Part shown: positions 33,245 to 41,543 of the stretch, one piece after another | Layout: each line of letters opens with the position of its first letter | Numbering within the stretch: the stretch's first letter is position 1 | NCBI GenBank assembly: GCA_964445305.1 | Contig: CAYUKK010000022.1 | Coordinates: forward strand, 1-64,000 | Reading direction: 5' to 3' | From: CAYUKK01 sp964445305 | Lineage (GTDB): Bacteria > Acidobacteriota > Aminicenantia > Aminicenantales > UBA8522 | Length of the DNA: 64,000 nt | Notes under the pieces: generated by a model | Database searches by the model: none | Seen by the model: the letters and a program-made list of their open reading frames with translations, nothing else | Told to the model about the DNA's origin: nothing | Position numbers and translations under genes: made by a program

Positions 33245-35074
33245 ATGAGCGATCTTCCTTCTGGCTATCACGGCAAAATCCTGGAGGTTGACCTTTCCAA
33301 GGGTCAGGTGGAAGCCTTCCCTCTCGACCCGGAAGACTTGGCACGGTATCTGGGAGGCCGCGGTCTTGGCGCCCGAATTCTCTATGACCGAATTGACCCG
33401 ACCTGTGATCCCCTGGGTCCAGACAACGCGATTGTGATCGCCACTTCACCCCTCATCGGTACGAACGCGCCGACAGCCGGTCGCGGCCACATGGTCTTCA
33501 AGTCCCCTCTCACTGGCGGGATCGGAAGCTCCAACTGCGGCGGAACATGGGCCCCGGCGTTCAAGGCGACGGGCAGCGATGTTCTCGTCATCAAAGGCAG
33601 AGCTTCGGCGCCTGTTTTCCTCGATATCACTCCTGAAAAGGTAGAAATTCTGCCTGCTTCCCATCTCTGGGGCATGGATGTTCATCAGACGACGGACATT
33701 CTGACCTCCGGGGAGGCACCGCGCCAGAGTCGGGTCCTTTGCATCGGGCCAGCCGGAGAGAAAAGAGTTCGTTTCGCTACTGTCATGAACGACCGGAACC
33801 GAGCTTATGGCCGGAGCGGTTCGGGCGCTGTCTGGGGAAGCAAGAACCTTAAGGCCATTCGAGTCGCCGGTCGGGTGAAAATCGATATCCGGGATAAAGA
33901 TCAATTCCGGTCCGGAGCCGAACAAGCCTACTACCTCCTGAAACAAGCGCCTGCGACGAAGCGCCTGCTCAAGGACCTTGGAACGATCGGACTCATCGAG
34001 CTCATCAACCTCATCCAGATGCTTCCCCACCGCAATTTTCAAGACAACGTTCACCGGGATGAAGATGTGGACAAGATTTCGGGGGAGACCTTTTCCAAAC
34101 GGTTGTTGGAAAGAGCTGGCGGTTGCTATCTGTGTCCAATCGCCTGCCAACGGCACACCCGGGTTGGCCAGAAAAAGGGGGAGGGGCCAGAGTACGAGAC
34201 AACGGTGATGTTAGGTCCAGACTGTCATATTTACGATTTGGAAGCCATCACCCTGGCCAACTATGCCTGTAACGAGCTGGGCATCGATACCATTTCTTTT
34301 GGTGGCACCCTGGCTTGTGCCATGGAGCTCTTCGAGCGAGGCCTCCTTACCGAAAGGGACACAGAAGGCCTCGACCTGCGATTTGGCAACGCCCAAATTC
34401 TCGTGGAGATGGTCCGCCGCACCGCCCTGCGACAGGGGATCGGCGATCTTCTGGCTGAGGGCTCCTTTCGGTTGGCCAGCGCTTTCTCCCATCCCGAGTT
34501 TTCGATGACCATCAAGAAGCAGGAAATTCCGGCTTACGAGCCGCGTGCTTCCTTCACTCAGGCTCTCGGTTACATGACCTCGCCCACGGGGGCCTGCCAT
34601 CTCAAGGGTGGCTATGCTGTTTCCCTGGCTTTCTTTGGCGGGCCCAGGGAGATCCCCCGCTTCAGCTTGCTCCAGTCTCCCCTGGCCATCCGCAACATGC
34701 ACAACTTGGGGATCGTGCAGGACACTCTGGGCATCTGCCGCTTCACGGGATATGCGTTTTCGACAGACCCCTGGGCGAGGATGGCCAGCGGCGTGACGGG
34801 CCTTGATTTTTCTACGGCTGAGCTTGAGCGGATGGCCAACCGGGTGGCGGCCCTGGAGAGGCTTTTCAACCTGGAAGCGGGGCTGGGAGCTGAGGATGAT
34901 ACTTTGCCGGAAAGGTTCAGCCTCGAGCCGATCGTTGTCGCGGGCGAGGAGCGGGTGATTTCTCGAGACATCATCCGACGCCTCCGGTCGGATTACTACC
35001 GGGCCCGTGGCTGGGACGAAGAAGGGAGACCGCCAGCCGCCCTCCTCGAATCCCTCGGCATCAGGAGGCGGTAG
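33245..35074 (+). CDS. aor: Aldehyde:ferredoxin oxidoreductase (tungstopterin AOR family)
   Basis: A 609-residue enzyme of normal AOR length. N-terminal landmarks are YHGKILEVDLSKGQ and YLGGRGLGARILYD; the tungstopterin-binding segments include SPLTGGIGSSNCGGTWAPAFKATG and AYGRSGSGAVWGSKNLKAI. The 4Fe-4S cluster cysteines are CYLCPIAC (CxxCxxxC, ~295-302) and a later cysteine in DTLGICRF. It should oxidise an aldehyde to the carboxylic acid with ferredoxin as acceptor, or the reverse, in the cytoplasm under anaerobic conditions. It is the first gene of a four-gene operon (2-nt gap to the aldolase). Tungsten rather than molybdenum is inferred from the family. The operon suggests a small aldehyde made by the aldolase. 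Confidence 0.93.
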   Translation: MSDLPSGYHGKILEVDLSKGQVEAFPLDPEDLARYLGGRGLGARILYDRIDPTCDPLGPDNAIVIATSPLIGTNAPTAGRGHMVFKSPLTGGIGSSNCGGTWAPAFKATGSDVLVIKGRASAPVFLDITPEKVEILPASHLWGMDVHQTTDILTSGEAPRQSRVLCIGPAGEKRVRFATVMNDRNRAYGRSGSGAVWGSKNLKAIRVAGRVKIDIRDKDQFRSGAEQAYYLLKQAPATKRLLKDLGTIGLIELINLIQMLPHRNFQDNVHRDEDVDKISGETFSKRLLERAGGCYLCPIACQRHTRVGQKKGEGPEYETTVMLGPDCHIYDLEAITLANYACNELGIDTISFGGTLACAMELFERGLLTERDTEGLDLRFGNAQILVEMVRRTALRQGIGDLLAEGSFRLASAFSHPEFSMTIKKQEIPAYEPRASFTQALGYMTSPTGACHLKGGYAVSLAFFGGPREIPRFSLLQSPLAIRNMHNLGIVQDTLGICRFTGYAFSTDPWARMASGVTGLDFSTAELERMANRVAALERLFNLEAGLGAEDDTLPERFSLEPIVVAGEERVISRDIIRRLRSDYYRARGWDEEGRPPAALLESLGIRRR

Positions 35075-35076
35075 GC

Positions 35077-36396
35077 GTGGGCAAAAAGACATGGAAAGCG
35101 AGCGCAGACATCCTCCGGTTGTTCCAATCCATAGGCCGGGCCTCCCTCCTCTATGATGTCCAGGACAGTCACAGCGGGAACATGGCCATTCGCTACCGTG
35201 ACGAGGCCGGCCATGAATGGATCGTCATCACCGCCACGGGCTCGCAGAAAGGGGATCTCGATGCGAGCCAGATTTGTTTTCTCTCGCCGACCGAAACGGA
35301 TTTTGGCTATTATAAAGCCTCTTCGGAAACGGATATCCATGCCCGCATCCTCAACCTGGAAGGAGTCGCCGCCTCCATCCACGCTCATACCAAAGACCTG
35401 ACAATTGTTACCCTCGACGATGCCCCCAAGCCGAGCCAACCGCCGCCTTTCGTCCCTGTCGATCCCCTCGGCCATTTTTATCTGGGTGAGGTGCCCGTCG
35501 ACTGGGTCGAAGTTCCAAGCGGCTCAGCCGAGATGACCAGAATCATCCCGGAAAGGCTGGCCCGACATCCCGCCGCGGTCATCCAGACGCATGGCACTTT
35601 TGCTCGGGGAAGGACGTTGCCTGAGGCTTTCTTCCTGGCATCCATTGCCAACAATTCCGGCTATGTCGTTCGCCTCCTCCACCGCCTGAAGGTGGATGTC
35701 GAGGCGTTGCGCCAGAAAGTTCTTAGCGAGCCCGAAACGATGTTCGCCCATCCTCCGCCTGCCTATACTATCGACGATGATCACGTTTGTGAATTTGCTG
35801 ACGAGAAAGAGATTCTTCAGGAATTCCGGAAGACAGGAGCGAGGATTTTTGAATCCCGGCTTTCGCCCTTCCATACCGGTTCGATCTCGGTTCGGGGGGT
35901 CGAAAGGATGCTTTACGCTCCCAAGGCTTCCATGCCAAGGGAAGTCGGCGGCCCACTGCTCAATGTGCCCCTCGAAATCGAGGAAGAGGACACAGCCGAG
36001 CTCAGACTCCACAAACAGATTTACGCCGCCAGCGATTTTCAGACGATTATCCACTGTTATGTTCCGGAGGCAGAGGCCATGGCCCATTTCCGGCCACCCG
36101 GGCAAGAAGAACCGACGAACCGGATTGTTCCCCTTGATGCCGAGGGAAGCTTTCTTTACCTCGTCATTCCTGTCGTCCCGCCAAGAACTCAGGTAGGGGA
36201 GCTTGTCCGCCTTCTCCATGATTATAAGATTGTCGTCGTCCGAGGAGGGGGAGCCTGGGCCGTGGGTAGTCAATCTCTCTCCGAAGCCCTGCATCATCCC
36301 TCCTCGCTCCGGGAGATCTGCTTGTACCGCATCGGTGCCTTCGAGCTGGGCCTCGACTTGAGGCGTCTTGAACCGGAAAAAGCCAAGCGATGGTAA
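35077..36396 (+). CDS. Tandem class II aldolase/adducin-domain protein
   Basis: A 439-residue protein starting with GTG two nt after the AOR stop. The first half (~15-230) is a complete class II (zinc) aldolase domain: SGNMAIRY, TATGSQKGDLD, the catalytic-type Glu in SSETDIHAR, zinc ligands in IHAHTKD and the third histidine in QTHGTFARG. The second half (~255-425) repeats the fold, but the zinc ligands have changed: IIHCYVPEAE replaces HxH and VVVRGGGAWAVG replaces HG. It therefore looks like an active domain fused to a degenerate one. Family members cleave fuculose-, rhamnulose- or ribulose-phosphates or epimerise pentose phosphates. With AOR and lactate-oxidase-like genes in the operon, a lactaldehyde- or glycolaldehyde-producing aldolase is a plausible inference. 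Confidence 0.82.
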   Translation: MGKKTWKASADILRLFQSIGRASLLYDVQDSHSGNMAIRYRDEAGHEWIVITATGSQKGDLDASQICFLSPTETDFGYYKASSETDIHARILNLEGVAASIHAHTKDLTIVTLDDAPKPSQPPPFVPVDPLGHFYLGEVPVDWVEVPSGSAEMTRIIPERLARHPAAVIQTHGTFARGRTLPEAFFLASIANNSGYVVRLLHRLKVDVEALRQKVLSEPETMFAHPPPAYTIDDDHVCEFADEKEILQEFRKTGARIFESRLSPFHTGSISVRGVERMLYAPKASMPREVGGPLLNVPLEIEEEDTAELRLHKQIYAASDFQTIIHCYVPEAEAMAHFRPPGQEEPTNRIVPLDAEGSFLYLVIPVVPPRTQVGELVRLLHDYKIVVVRGGGAWAVGSQSLSEALHHPSSLREICLYRIGAFELGLDLRRLEPEKAKRW

Positions 36397-36956
36397 GAGT
36401 CCGCCTCATCGAAAGGTTCATCTCCTCCGCCCAGGCTTCGGGAGCAGAAGTGGTGCGGCTGACAGGAACCGACGAGGCCCTCGGCTTTGTTTTGAGCTTC
36501 CTTGAAGAAAGCGGCCGGCCATCCCTCGTTGTTTCTCCTGAAGTCCTCGATCAACTTGCCGGCGCCGCCAGCCTGGCCTCCCCGCTTCCGCAGACAAGAG
36601 AGGAATGGATGAGGACTGAAGTCAGCCTCGTTCGGGCCGACTATGGCCTGGCGCGAACGGGTACTCTCGTCCACCTCGACCGGAGCGAGGAGGAACGTCT
36701 GAGCTGGACGCTTGCCTCCGCATGCCTTTGTCTTTTGAGCACAGAGAGCATTGTTGACGGGGCGGAGGAGCTGGCACCCGTTTTGGCGGCTCATCTTGGC
36801 CGCCGCGACCTTTTATCTCCCGCTGTCTCCTTGGTGACTGGACCGAGCCGGACGGCTGACATCGAAGGCCAGCTCATCTGCGGCGTCCATGGACCCAAGC
36901 GGTTGATTATCCTTCTCCTTAACGCCTCGACTTCACCGACAGATGAAAACGCTTGA
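36390..36956 (+). CDS. lutC: LutC/YkgG-like LUD-domain protein
   Basis: A 188-residue LUD-domain protein. Recognisable segments are RLTGTDEALGFVLSFLEESG, MRTEVSLVRADYGLARTGTLVHL and STESIVDGAEELAPVLAAHL followed by SLVTGPSRTADIEGQLICGVHGPKRL, the conserved C-terminal LUD/LutC signature. LutC works with LutA and LutB in L-lactate oxidation to pyruvate in Bacillus and relatives. It overlaps the aldolase by 7 nt and the next gene by 14 nt, so translation is coupled. No cofactor cysteine cluster is present in it, as in LutC. Confidence 0.85.
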   Translation: MVRVRLIERFISSAQASGAEVVRLTGTDEALGFVLSFLEESGRPSLVVSPEVLDQLAGAASLASPLPQTREEWMRTEVSLVRADYGLARTGTLVHLDRSEEERLSWTLASACLCLLSTESIVDGAEELAPVLAAHLGRRDLLSPAVSLVTGPSRTADIEGQLICGVHGPKRLIILLLNASTSPTDENA

Positions 36957-39030
36957 CCCTCACCTTAAATCCGTTCTTAGCCATTTCGCCGAGAATTATT
37001 TACTGAAAAGAAAAGCAGCCCTGACGGACCTGGATTTTGAAGCGGCTCGGGAGGAAGTGGCCAACGTAAAGGATCGAACTCTCCAGGAGCTTGACCGATG
37101 GCTGGAGGTTTTTGAGGCGAAGGTTGGCGAGCGGGGCGGCAAGGTCTATCGCGCTCGCGGCATTGCCGAGGCAAACCGATTCGTCCTCCACATCATGAAA
37201 GAGAGCGGGGCGGATTATCTCGTCAAGAGCAAATCCATGGTCAGCGAGGAGACAGGGCTGAATGCGTTTCTCGAGAGCCAGGGGATCACGGTCAGGGAAA
37301 CGGACTTGGGCGAGTGGATCATCCAGCTTCGGCGGGAGAAGCCTACCCACATGGTCATGCCGGCCATCCATCTTACCCGCGAGGAAGTGGCTGATGCTTT
37401 CTCCTGTTATTTAAAGAAAAACATTCCTCCCGACATTCCTACCCTCGTCGAGGTGGCTCGCCAGGAACTCCGCCGGGACATCTGCCGGGCGGGAGTCGGA
37501 CTCCTGGGCGCTAACGCCCTCATCGCGGAAAGCGGCTGTGTTATGCTCGTGACGAACGAAGGAAACGGCCGCCTTGTCTCCCTCATCCCACCAGTAAGCA
37601 TTGTCCTGGCCAGCGTGGAGAAAGTCTTGCCCACGATCCAGGACGCCCTCACGATTCTCAAGATCCTCCCCGTCAACGCCACCGGCCAGACTATCACGAG
37701 CTATGTCTCTTTTCTCACCCCTTCTTCTTCGAGGCCACTCCACATCATCCTTCTGGATAATCATCGGTCAGAGATCCTGGCCGACCCCGTTTTCCGGACC
37801 ATCCTCCGCTGCCTCAAGTGCTCAGCTTGCTTGAACGTTTGTCCGGTCTATCAGGCCCTCGGGGGCAAGGATTACGGAGCTATCTATATGGGCGGCATCG
37901 GCACGCTTCTTACCGCCTGGATGGATGGCCTCCGCAAGTCCCGTCGCCTCGCCGACTTGTGCCTGGGCTGCCATCGCTGCGAAGTTTTCTGCGCGGCGAA
38001 AATTCCTATCGCCGACCTGATCATCGCCCTTCGAGAGCGTGTCAACCAGGGCTTGGGCAAGCCTTTCTGGAAACGGATCCTTTTTGATAGCGGCATGGCC
38101 AAGGCTCATCGCTGGAGAAAAATTCTGGCCACCCTGAGCGCCGCGCGTCCCCTTGTGGCTCGAAAAGAAGGATTTGCGCGCCGTCTGCCCCTGGCCCTCC
38201 GGAAGTACGATCAACATCGAGCGCTCCCCGCGCCGGCCCGGCCTCCGTTGTCGCGGCTTGTTAAAAGAAAGGAGACTCGCCCGACCATCGACACTCCCAA
38301 AGCTCGGGTCGTCCTCTTCACTGGCTGCCTGGTTGAGTATTTCTATCCAGAAATTGGAGAGGCCGCGCTTCGCGTTCTGGCCAGGCTTGGCCAGGAGGCT
38401 CGGCCGAGTGAGCCGGCATGCTGCGGCTTTCCGGCCTTCAACAGCGGTTGCCGCGATGCGGCGGCCAGAGCCATGCGCTCAGCTCTGGTCGACCTTGAAG
38501 AAGCGGAGCGGATTCTGACTCTCTGTCCCACCTGCACGGCGATGCTCAAACATCATGGTCCCAAAATCCTGTCCGCCGAGATAGCGCAACGCGTGGCCGA
38601 GCGCGTTTCACCCATCAGCGCTTATCTTTTTGAGCTTTATGGGGACAGAATCCAAACCCTCTTCCCTCGGCGAAAGCCATCGATCAAAGTCACCTACCAC
38701 GATTCCTGCCATCACAAGCATGTGCTCGGAGCTTCGAGGGGCTCGAGGTTGGCCCTGGAGCTAGCCCTGGGCCATAAGGTTCAGGAAATGGACAGCCCGG
38801 ACGCCTGCTGCGGTTTTGGGGGAATTTTTTCGGTCGTCCAGCCCGAGGTTTCCGCCTCCCTTCTCGAGGACAAGCTCAATGCTCTGGAGCGGAGTGGGGC
38901 AGAAATGGTGGCCATGGATTGTCCGGGATGTTTGCTTCAGATTCGTGGCGGCTTGCGGAGAAGAAAGTCGAGTCGGCGAGCCCACCACACGATCGAGATC
39001 ATCGACGCCCGCCTGGCCGGAAAACTTTGA
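36943..39030 (+). CDS. Fused LutB-LutA-like iron-sulfur oxidoreductase
   Basis: A 695-residue protein combining two usual subunits. Residues ~1-275 are a LUD domain as in LutB (ARGIAEANRFVLHIMKESGADYLVKSKSMVSEETGLNAFLE, TNEGNGRLVSLIPPVSIVLAS). Then come two 4Fe-4S motifs (CLKCSACLNVCPVY, ~288-301; CLGCHRCEVFC, ~344-354). The C-terminal part has the CCG-domain cysteines of LutA/HdrB/GlcF (CCGFPAFNSGC, LCPTCTAMLKHHG, DSCHHKHVLG, CCGFGGIFS, DCPGCLLQI). LutA and LutB are normally separate polypeptides. With the LutC-like gene upstream it forms a full Lut set, predicted to oxidise a 2-hydroxyacid such as lactate. It ends the AOR operon. Confidence 0.88.
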   Translation: MKTLDPHLKSVLSHFAENYLLKRKAALTDLDFEAAREEVANVKDRTLQELDRWLEVFEAKVGERGGKVYRARGIAEANRFVLHIMKESGADYLVKSKSMVSEETGLNAFLESQGITVRETDLGEWIIQLRREKPTHMVMPAIHLTREEVADAFSCYLKKNIPPDIPTLVEVARQELRRDICRAGVGLLGANALIAESGCVMLVTNEGNGRLVSLIPPVSIVLASVEKVLPTIQDALTILKILPVNATGQTITSYVSFLTPSSSRPLHIILLDNHRSEILADPVFRTILRCLKCSACLNVCPVYQALGGKDYGAIYMGGIGTLLTAWMDGLRKSRRLADLCLGCHRCEVFCAAKIPIADLIIALRERVNQGLGKPFWKRILFDSGMAKAHRWRKILATLSAARPLVARKEGFARRLPLALRKYDQHRALPAPARPPLSRLVKRKETRPTIDTPKARVVLFTGCLVEYFYPEIGEAALRVLARLGQEARPSEPACCGFPAFNSGCRDAAARAMRSALVDLEEAERILTLCPTCTAMLKHHGPKILSAEIAQRVAERVSPISAYLFELYGDRIQTLFPRRKPSIKVTYHDSCHHKHVLGASRGSRLALELALGHKVQEMDSPDACCGFGGIFSVVQPEVSASLLEDKLNALERSGAEMVAMDCPGCLLQIRGGLRRRKSSRRAHHTIEIIDARLAGKL

Positions 39031-39092
39031 ATTTCATCTCTGGTTGTGGCTGGGCGAAAGCCAAGGGAAAATGAATCGAAGCATATCCTTGC

Positions 39093-39605
39093 CTAGATAT
39101 ATTTTTTTATATGAGAGGCGAGGAAACGGGCGACTTCCTCCACCGCAAATGGCCAGGCATAAATGATTTTTTTCCCGGGACAGAGGGCTCGGCCGCGTTC
39201 GATGGCGGCGGCAATTTCTACTTCTGAGTGCTCGCCGCCCCGTGTCATCATCGGAGTGACGACGACGATCGTCTCGGCTTCCAAGCTCGCCGCCAGGCCA
39301 ATGGCCTCGTCAATCGAGGGGGCGCAGAATTCATTGAAGCCGAGGATGACCTCCAGGCCTGTTTCCTGGCGAAGCTGCTGGGCGAGCTCGCCGGAGCCAG
39401 CATAGAAAGGGTCGTTCTCGGCGTTTCGGGGCCAGGTTCTCATTTTCTTTTCCAGCTCGAGGTAGCGAAGACGAAGCGATTCGTCGGTATCCGCGTGGCC
39501 GTGAGCCACCCGGCCATGAAGAGCCATGAATTCCTGGAGTTCGGAGCGGGGGAAATCGAGCGGCGGAGCGCCGTGCATGGCCAGGACAAGGACAGCTCGC
39601 TTCAT
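39093..39605 (-). CDS. CbiX/SirB-like chelatase-family protein
   Basis: A 170-residue protein of the single-domain CbiX/SirB type. The N-terminal AVLVLAMHGAPP carries the metal-binding histidine and the second half has GFNEFCAPSIDEAIG and IVVVTPMMTRGGEHSEVEI, where the GGEHS histidine corresponds to the second catalytic site of sirohydrochlorin cobalto/ferrochelatases. The family inserts Co or Fe into sirohydrochlorin or is otherwise of unknown specificity. The start has GAGGAGG, 12 nt after the alcohol dehydrogenase stop, so it is the third gene of a minus-strand operon. No other tetrapyrrole gene is in the window, so its true substrate is uncertain. Confidence 0.72.
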   Translation of the reverse strand: MKRAVLVLAMHGAPPLDFPRSELQEFMALHGRVAHGHADTDESLRLRYLELEKKMRTWPRNAENDPFYAGSGELAQQLRQETGLEVILGFNEFCAPSIDEAIGLAASLEAETIVVVTPMMTRGGEHSEVEIAAAIERGRALCPGKKIIYAWPFAVEEVARFLASHIKKYI

Positions 39606-39617
39606 CGTCTTTCCTCC

Positions 39618-40643
39618 TCAGCGATGGGGCTCGATGATGACCTTGAGGGATTCACCGGCTTTTTCCATCAGCTCAAAACCGAGGCCGATGGCCTCAAGAG
39701 GAAGCCGGTGGGTGATCATGTCCACGACTTCGACCCGCTTATTTCTTAGTATTTCGACCGTTTCAGTAAGGTCAGCGCCGTCGGCCGCGTAAGAAGTGAG
39801 AAGGGTGATGTCGTTCCGCCAGAACTCGTTGATGGGGAGGACGAGCCTGTCGTCAGGGTGGGGGACAGCAAAGAAAAGGATGGCCCCGCCCCGATCCACG
39901 CACTGAAGGGCCTGCTCGGCGGCCGAGAGCGCGCCGGCGCAGATGATGACCCGGTCGGCCAGCCGGCCATCGTTGACGGCTTTCAGGCGATCGGGGGTGA
40001 GTTCGCTGGCTTGGAAAGCAAAATCCGCCCCGAATTTCCCGGCCATAGCCAAGCGATAGGGCGAAATGTCGGTGGCGATGATTCTTCCCGCCCCCATGGC
40101 TGCGGCCAGCTTGATGTGGAGAATCCCTGACACGCCGCTCCCGAGGACGAGAATTGTCTGGCCGGGCTTGACCCGGGCCACCTTCTGGCCGCGCCAGGCG
40201 CAGGCCAGCGGCTCGACGAAAGTTCCGGCCTCGAAGGAGAGCTCATCGGGGAGGAGGAAAGTCCCGCGGTCGACGTTGATCCAGGGGACGCGGATGTACT
40301 CGGCGAAACCGCCCGGGTCGAAATTCGTCCGGTGGAGCGTGGAGCAGGCCGTGGTGTGGCCACTCAAGCAGTAGTGGCAGGTGAGGCAGGGAACGTGGTG
40401 GGTGACCGTGACCCGTTCGCCCACCTTAAACTTTTCAACCTTGCGGCCAGCCTCGACGACGACGCCAGCGATCTCGTGGCCGAGGACGCGAGGGGCCTGC
40501 TTGACCCGGTACCATTCAAGGACGTCGCTACCGCAAATGCTCGAGGCCATGACTTGGACGAGAAGCTCGTCCTCGCCAATGGACGGCACCGGCCGCTCTT
40601 CGAGGCGGATGTCCCGGTTATGGTAATAAACCGCCACGCGCAT
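39618..40643 (-). CDS. Zinc-dependent medium-chain alcohol/polyol dehydrogenase
   Basis: A 341-residue MDR-superfamily dehydrogenase. The catalytic zinc region has SSICGSDVLEWY and GHEIAGVVVEAG; the structural zinc lobe has CLTCHYCLSGHTTAC. The NAD(P) Rossmann motif is ILVLGSGVSGILHIKLAAAMG, followed by the acidic-type IIATDISPYRL, which suggests NAD. It resembles sorbitol or threonine dehydrogenases. The start at 40643 (MRVAVYY) is chosen because AAAGGGA precedes it; the frame is open to a TTG at 40664. It is 33 nt downstream of the LsrF-like gene. A role in oxidising a sugar alcohol or secondary alcohol linked to the aldolase substrate is inferred. Confidence 0.9.
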   Translation of the reverse strand: MRVAVYYHNRDIRLEERPVPSIGEDELLVQVMASSICGSDVLEWYRVKQAPRVLGHEIAGVVVEAGRKVEKFKVGERVTVTHHVPCLTCHYCLSGHTTACSTLHRTNFDPGGFAEYIRVPWINVDRGTFLLPDELSFEAGTFVEPLACAWRGQKVARVKPGQTILVLGSGVSGILHIKLAAAMGAGRIIATDISPYRLAMAGKFGADFAFQASELTPDRLKAVNDGRLADRVIICAGALSAAEQALQCVDRGGAILFFAVPHPDDRLVLPINEFWRNDITLLTSYAADGADLTETVEILRNKRVEVVDMITHRLPLEAIGLGFELMEKAGESLKVIIEPHR

Positions 40644-40676
40644 CGTCCCTTTTTCGGGGCTCAAGGCTTTATCCTC

Positions 40677-41459
40677 TTATTTCGCTTTTTCTTCAAGGAA
40701 AAGCGCGTAGGCTTCTTCGGGCGATTTGTTTTCGTGGACAACGCTCCGGACAGCTTTGATCATGGCCACTGGTGCTTCGGACTGAAAAATGTTCCGACCC
40801 ATATCCACGCCGACAGCGCCGCAGCGCAGAGCCTTCGAAGCCAGCTCCAGCGCCTCCTTCTCCGGAGTTTTTTTACCACCAGCGATGACGACGGGCACGG
40901 GGCAAGTCTCGACCACGGTCTCGAAATCGTCGCAATAATAAGTCTTGACGAAGTGGGCGCCGAGCTCAGCGGCAATTCGGCACGCCAGGCTGAGATAGCG
41001 CGCATCGCGGACCATGTCCTTGCCCACGGCAGTCACGGCCAGCACGCCCAGCCCGTACCTTTGCGCTTCATTGACGAGGCTGGCAAGGGAGAGGAGGGTT
41101 TCCTTTTCGTGGGGAGAGCCGATAAAAATGGAGAGAGCCACCGCCGCCGCGTTCAAGCGGAGCGCTTCCTCGATCGAGGTGATGATTCCTTCGTTGGAGA
41201 GCTCGCTCAAGATGCTCGTCCCACCTGAGACGCGAAGGACAATGGGCACATCAACTTCGGGCGGCACCGAGGTTCGCAAAACACCCCGGGTGAGCATGAG
41301 GGAGTCGGCGTAAGGAAGGAGAGGCTCGATCGTCCGGCGCGGCACCTCCAGACCGCTCGTGGGCCCGAGGAAGTAGCCGTGGTCGACAGCCAGCATGACC
41401 GTCCTTCCGGTTTCCGGCTTGATGATCCGAGAAAGTCGGTTGCGAAGCCCCCAATCCAT
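40677..41459 (-). CDS. lsrF: LsrF-like class I aldolase/thiolase
   Basis: A 260-residue DeoC/LacD-fold protein very similar in my reading to E. coli LsrF (3-hydroxy-5-phosphonooxypentane-2,4-dione thiolase). Shared strings are TGRTVMLAVDHGYFLGPTSG, AVGKDMVRDARY, the Schiff-base lysine segment HFVKTYY, VPVVIAGGKKTPE and GVDMGRNIFQSEAPVAM. LsrF acts in autoinducer-2 catabolism; no lsrK, lsrG or lsrABCD is seen here, so a related phosphosugar substrate is equally likely. The start at 41459 is chosen for GGAGG six nt upstream; in-frame ATGs at 41471 and 41474 also exist. It opens an operon with an alcohol dehydrogenase and a CbiX-like gene. Confidence 0.82.
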   Translation of the reverse strand: MDWGLRNRLSRIIKPETGRTVMLAVDHGYFLGPTSGLEVPRRTIEPLLPYADSLMLTRGVLRTSVPPEVDVPIVLRVSGGTSILSELSNEGIITSIEEALRLNAAAVALSIFIGSPHEKETLLSLASLVNEAQRYGLGVLAVTAVGKDMVRDARYLSLACRIAAELGAHFVKTYYCDDFETVVETCPVPVVIAGGKKTPEKEALELASKALRCGAVGVDMGRNIFQSEAPVAMIKAVRSVVHENKSPEEAYALFLEEKAK

Positions 41460-41543
41460 GGTTGCCTCCATCATAAGAAGTGGTATCCTGCTTTTTTAGT
41501 CTGCTTATAACACAGCCGCCTGCCAATGGCAAATATGGAGCGA

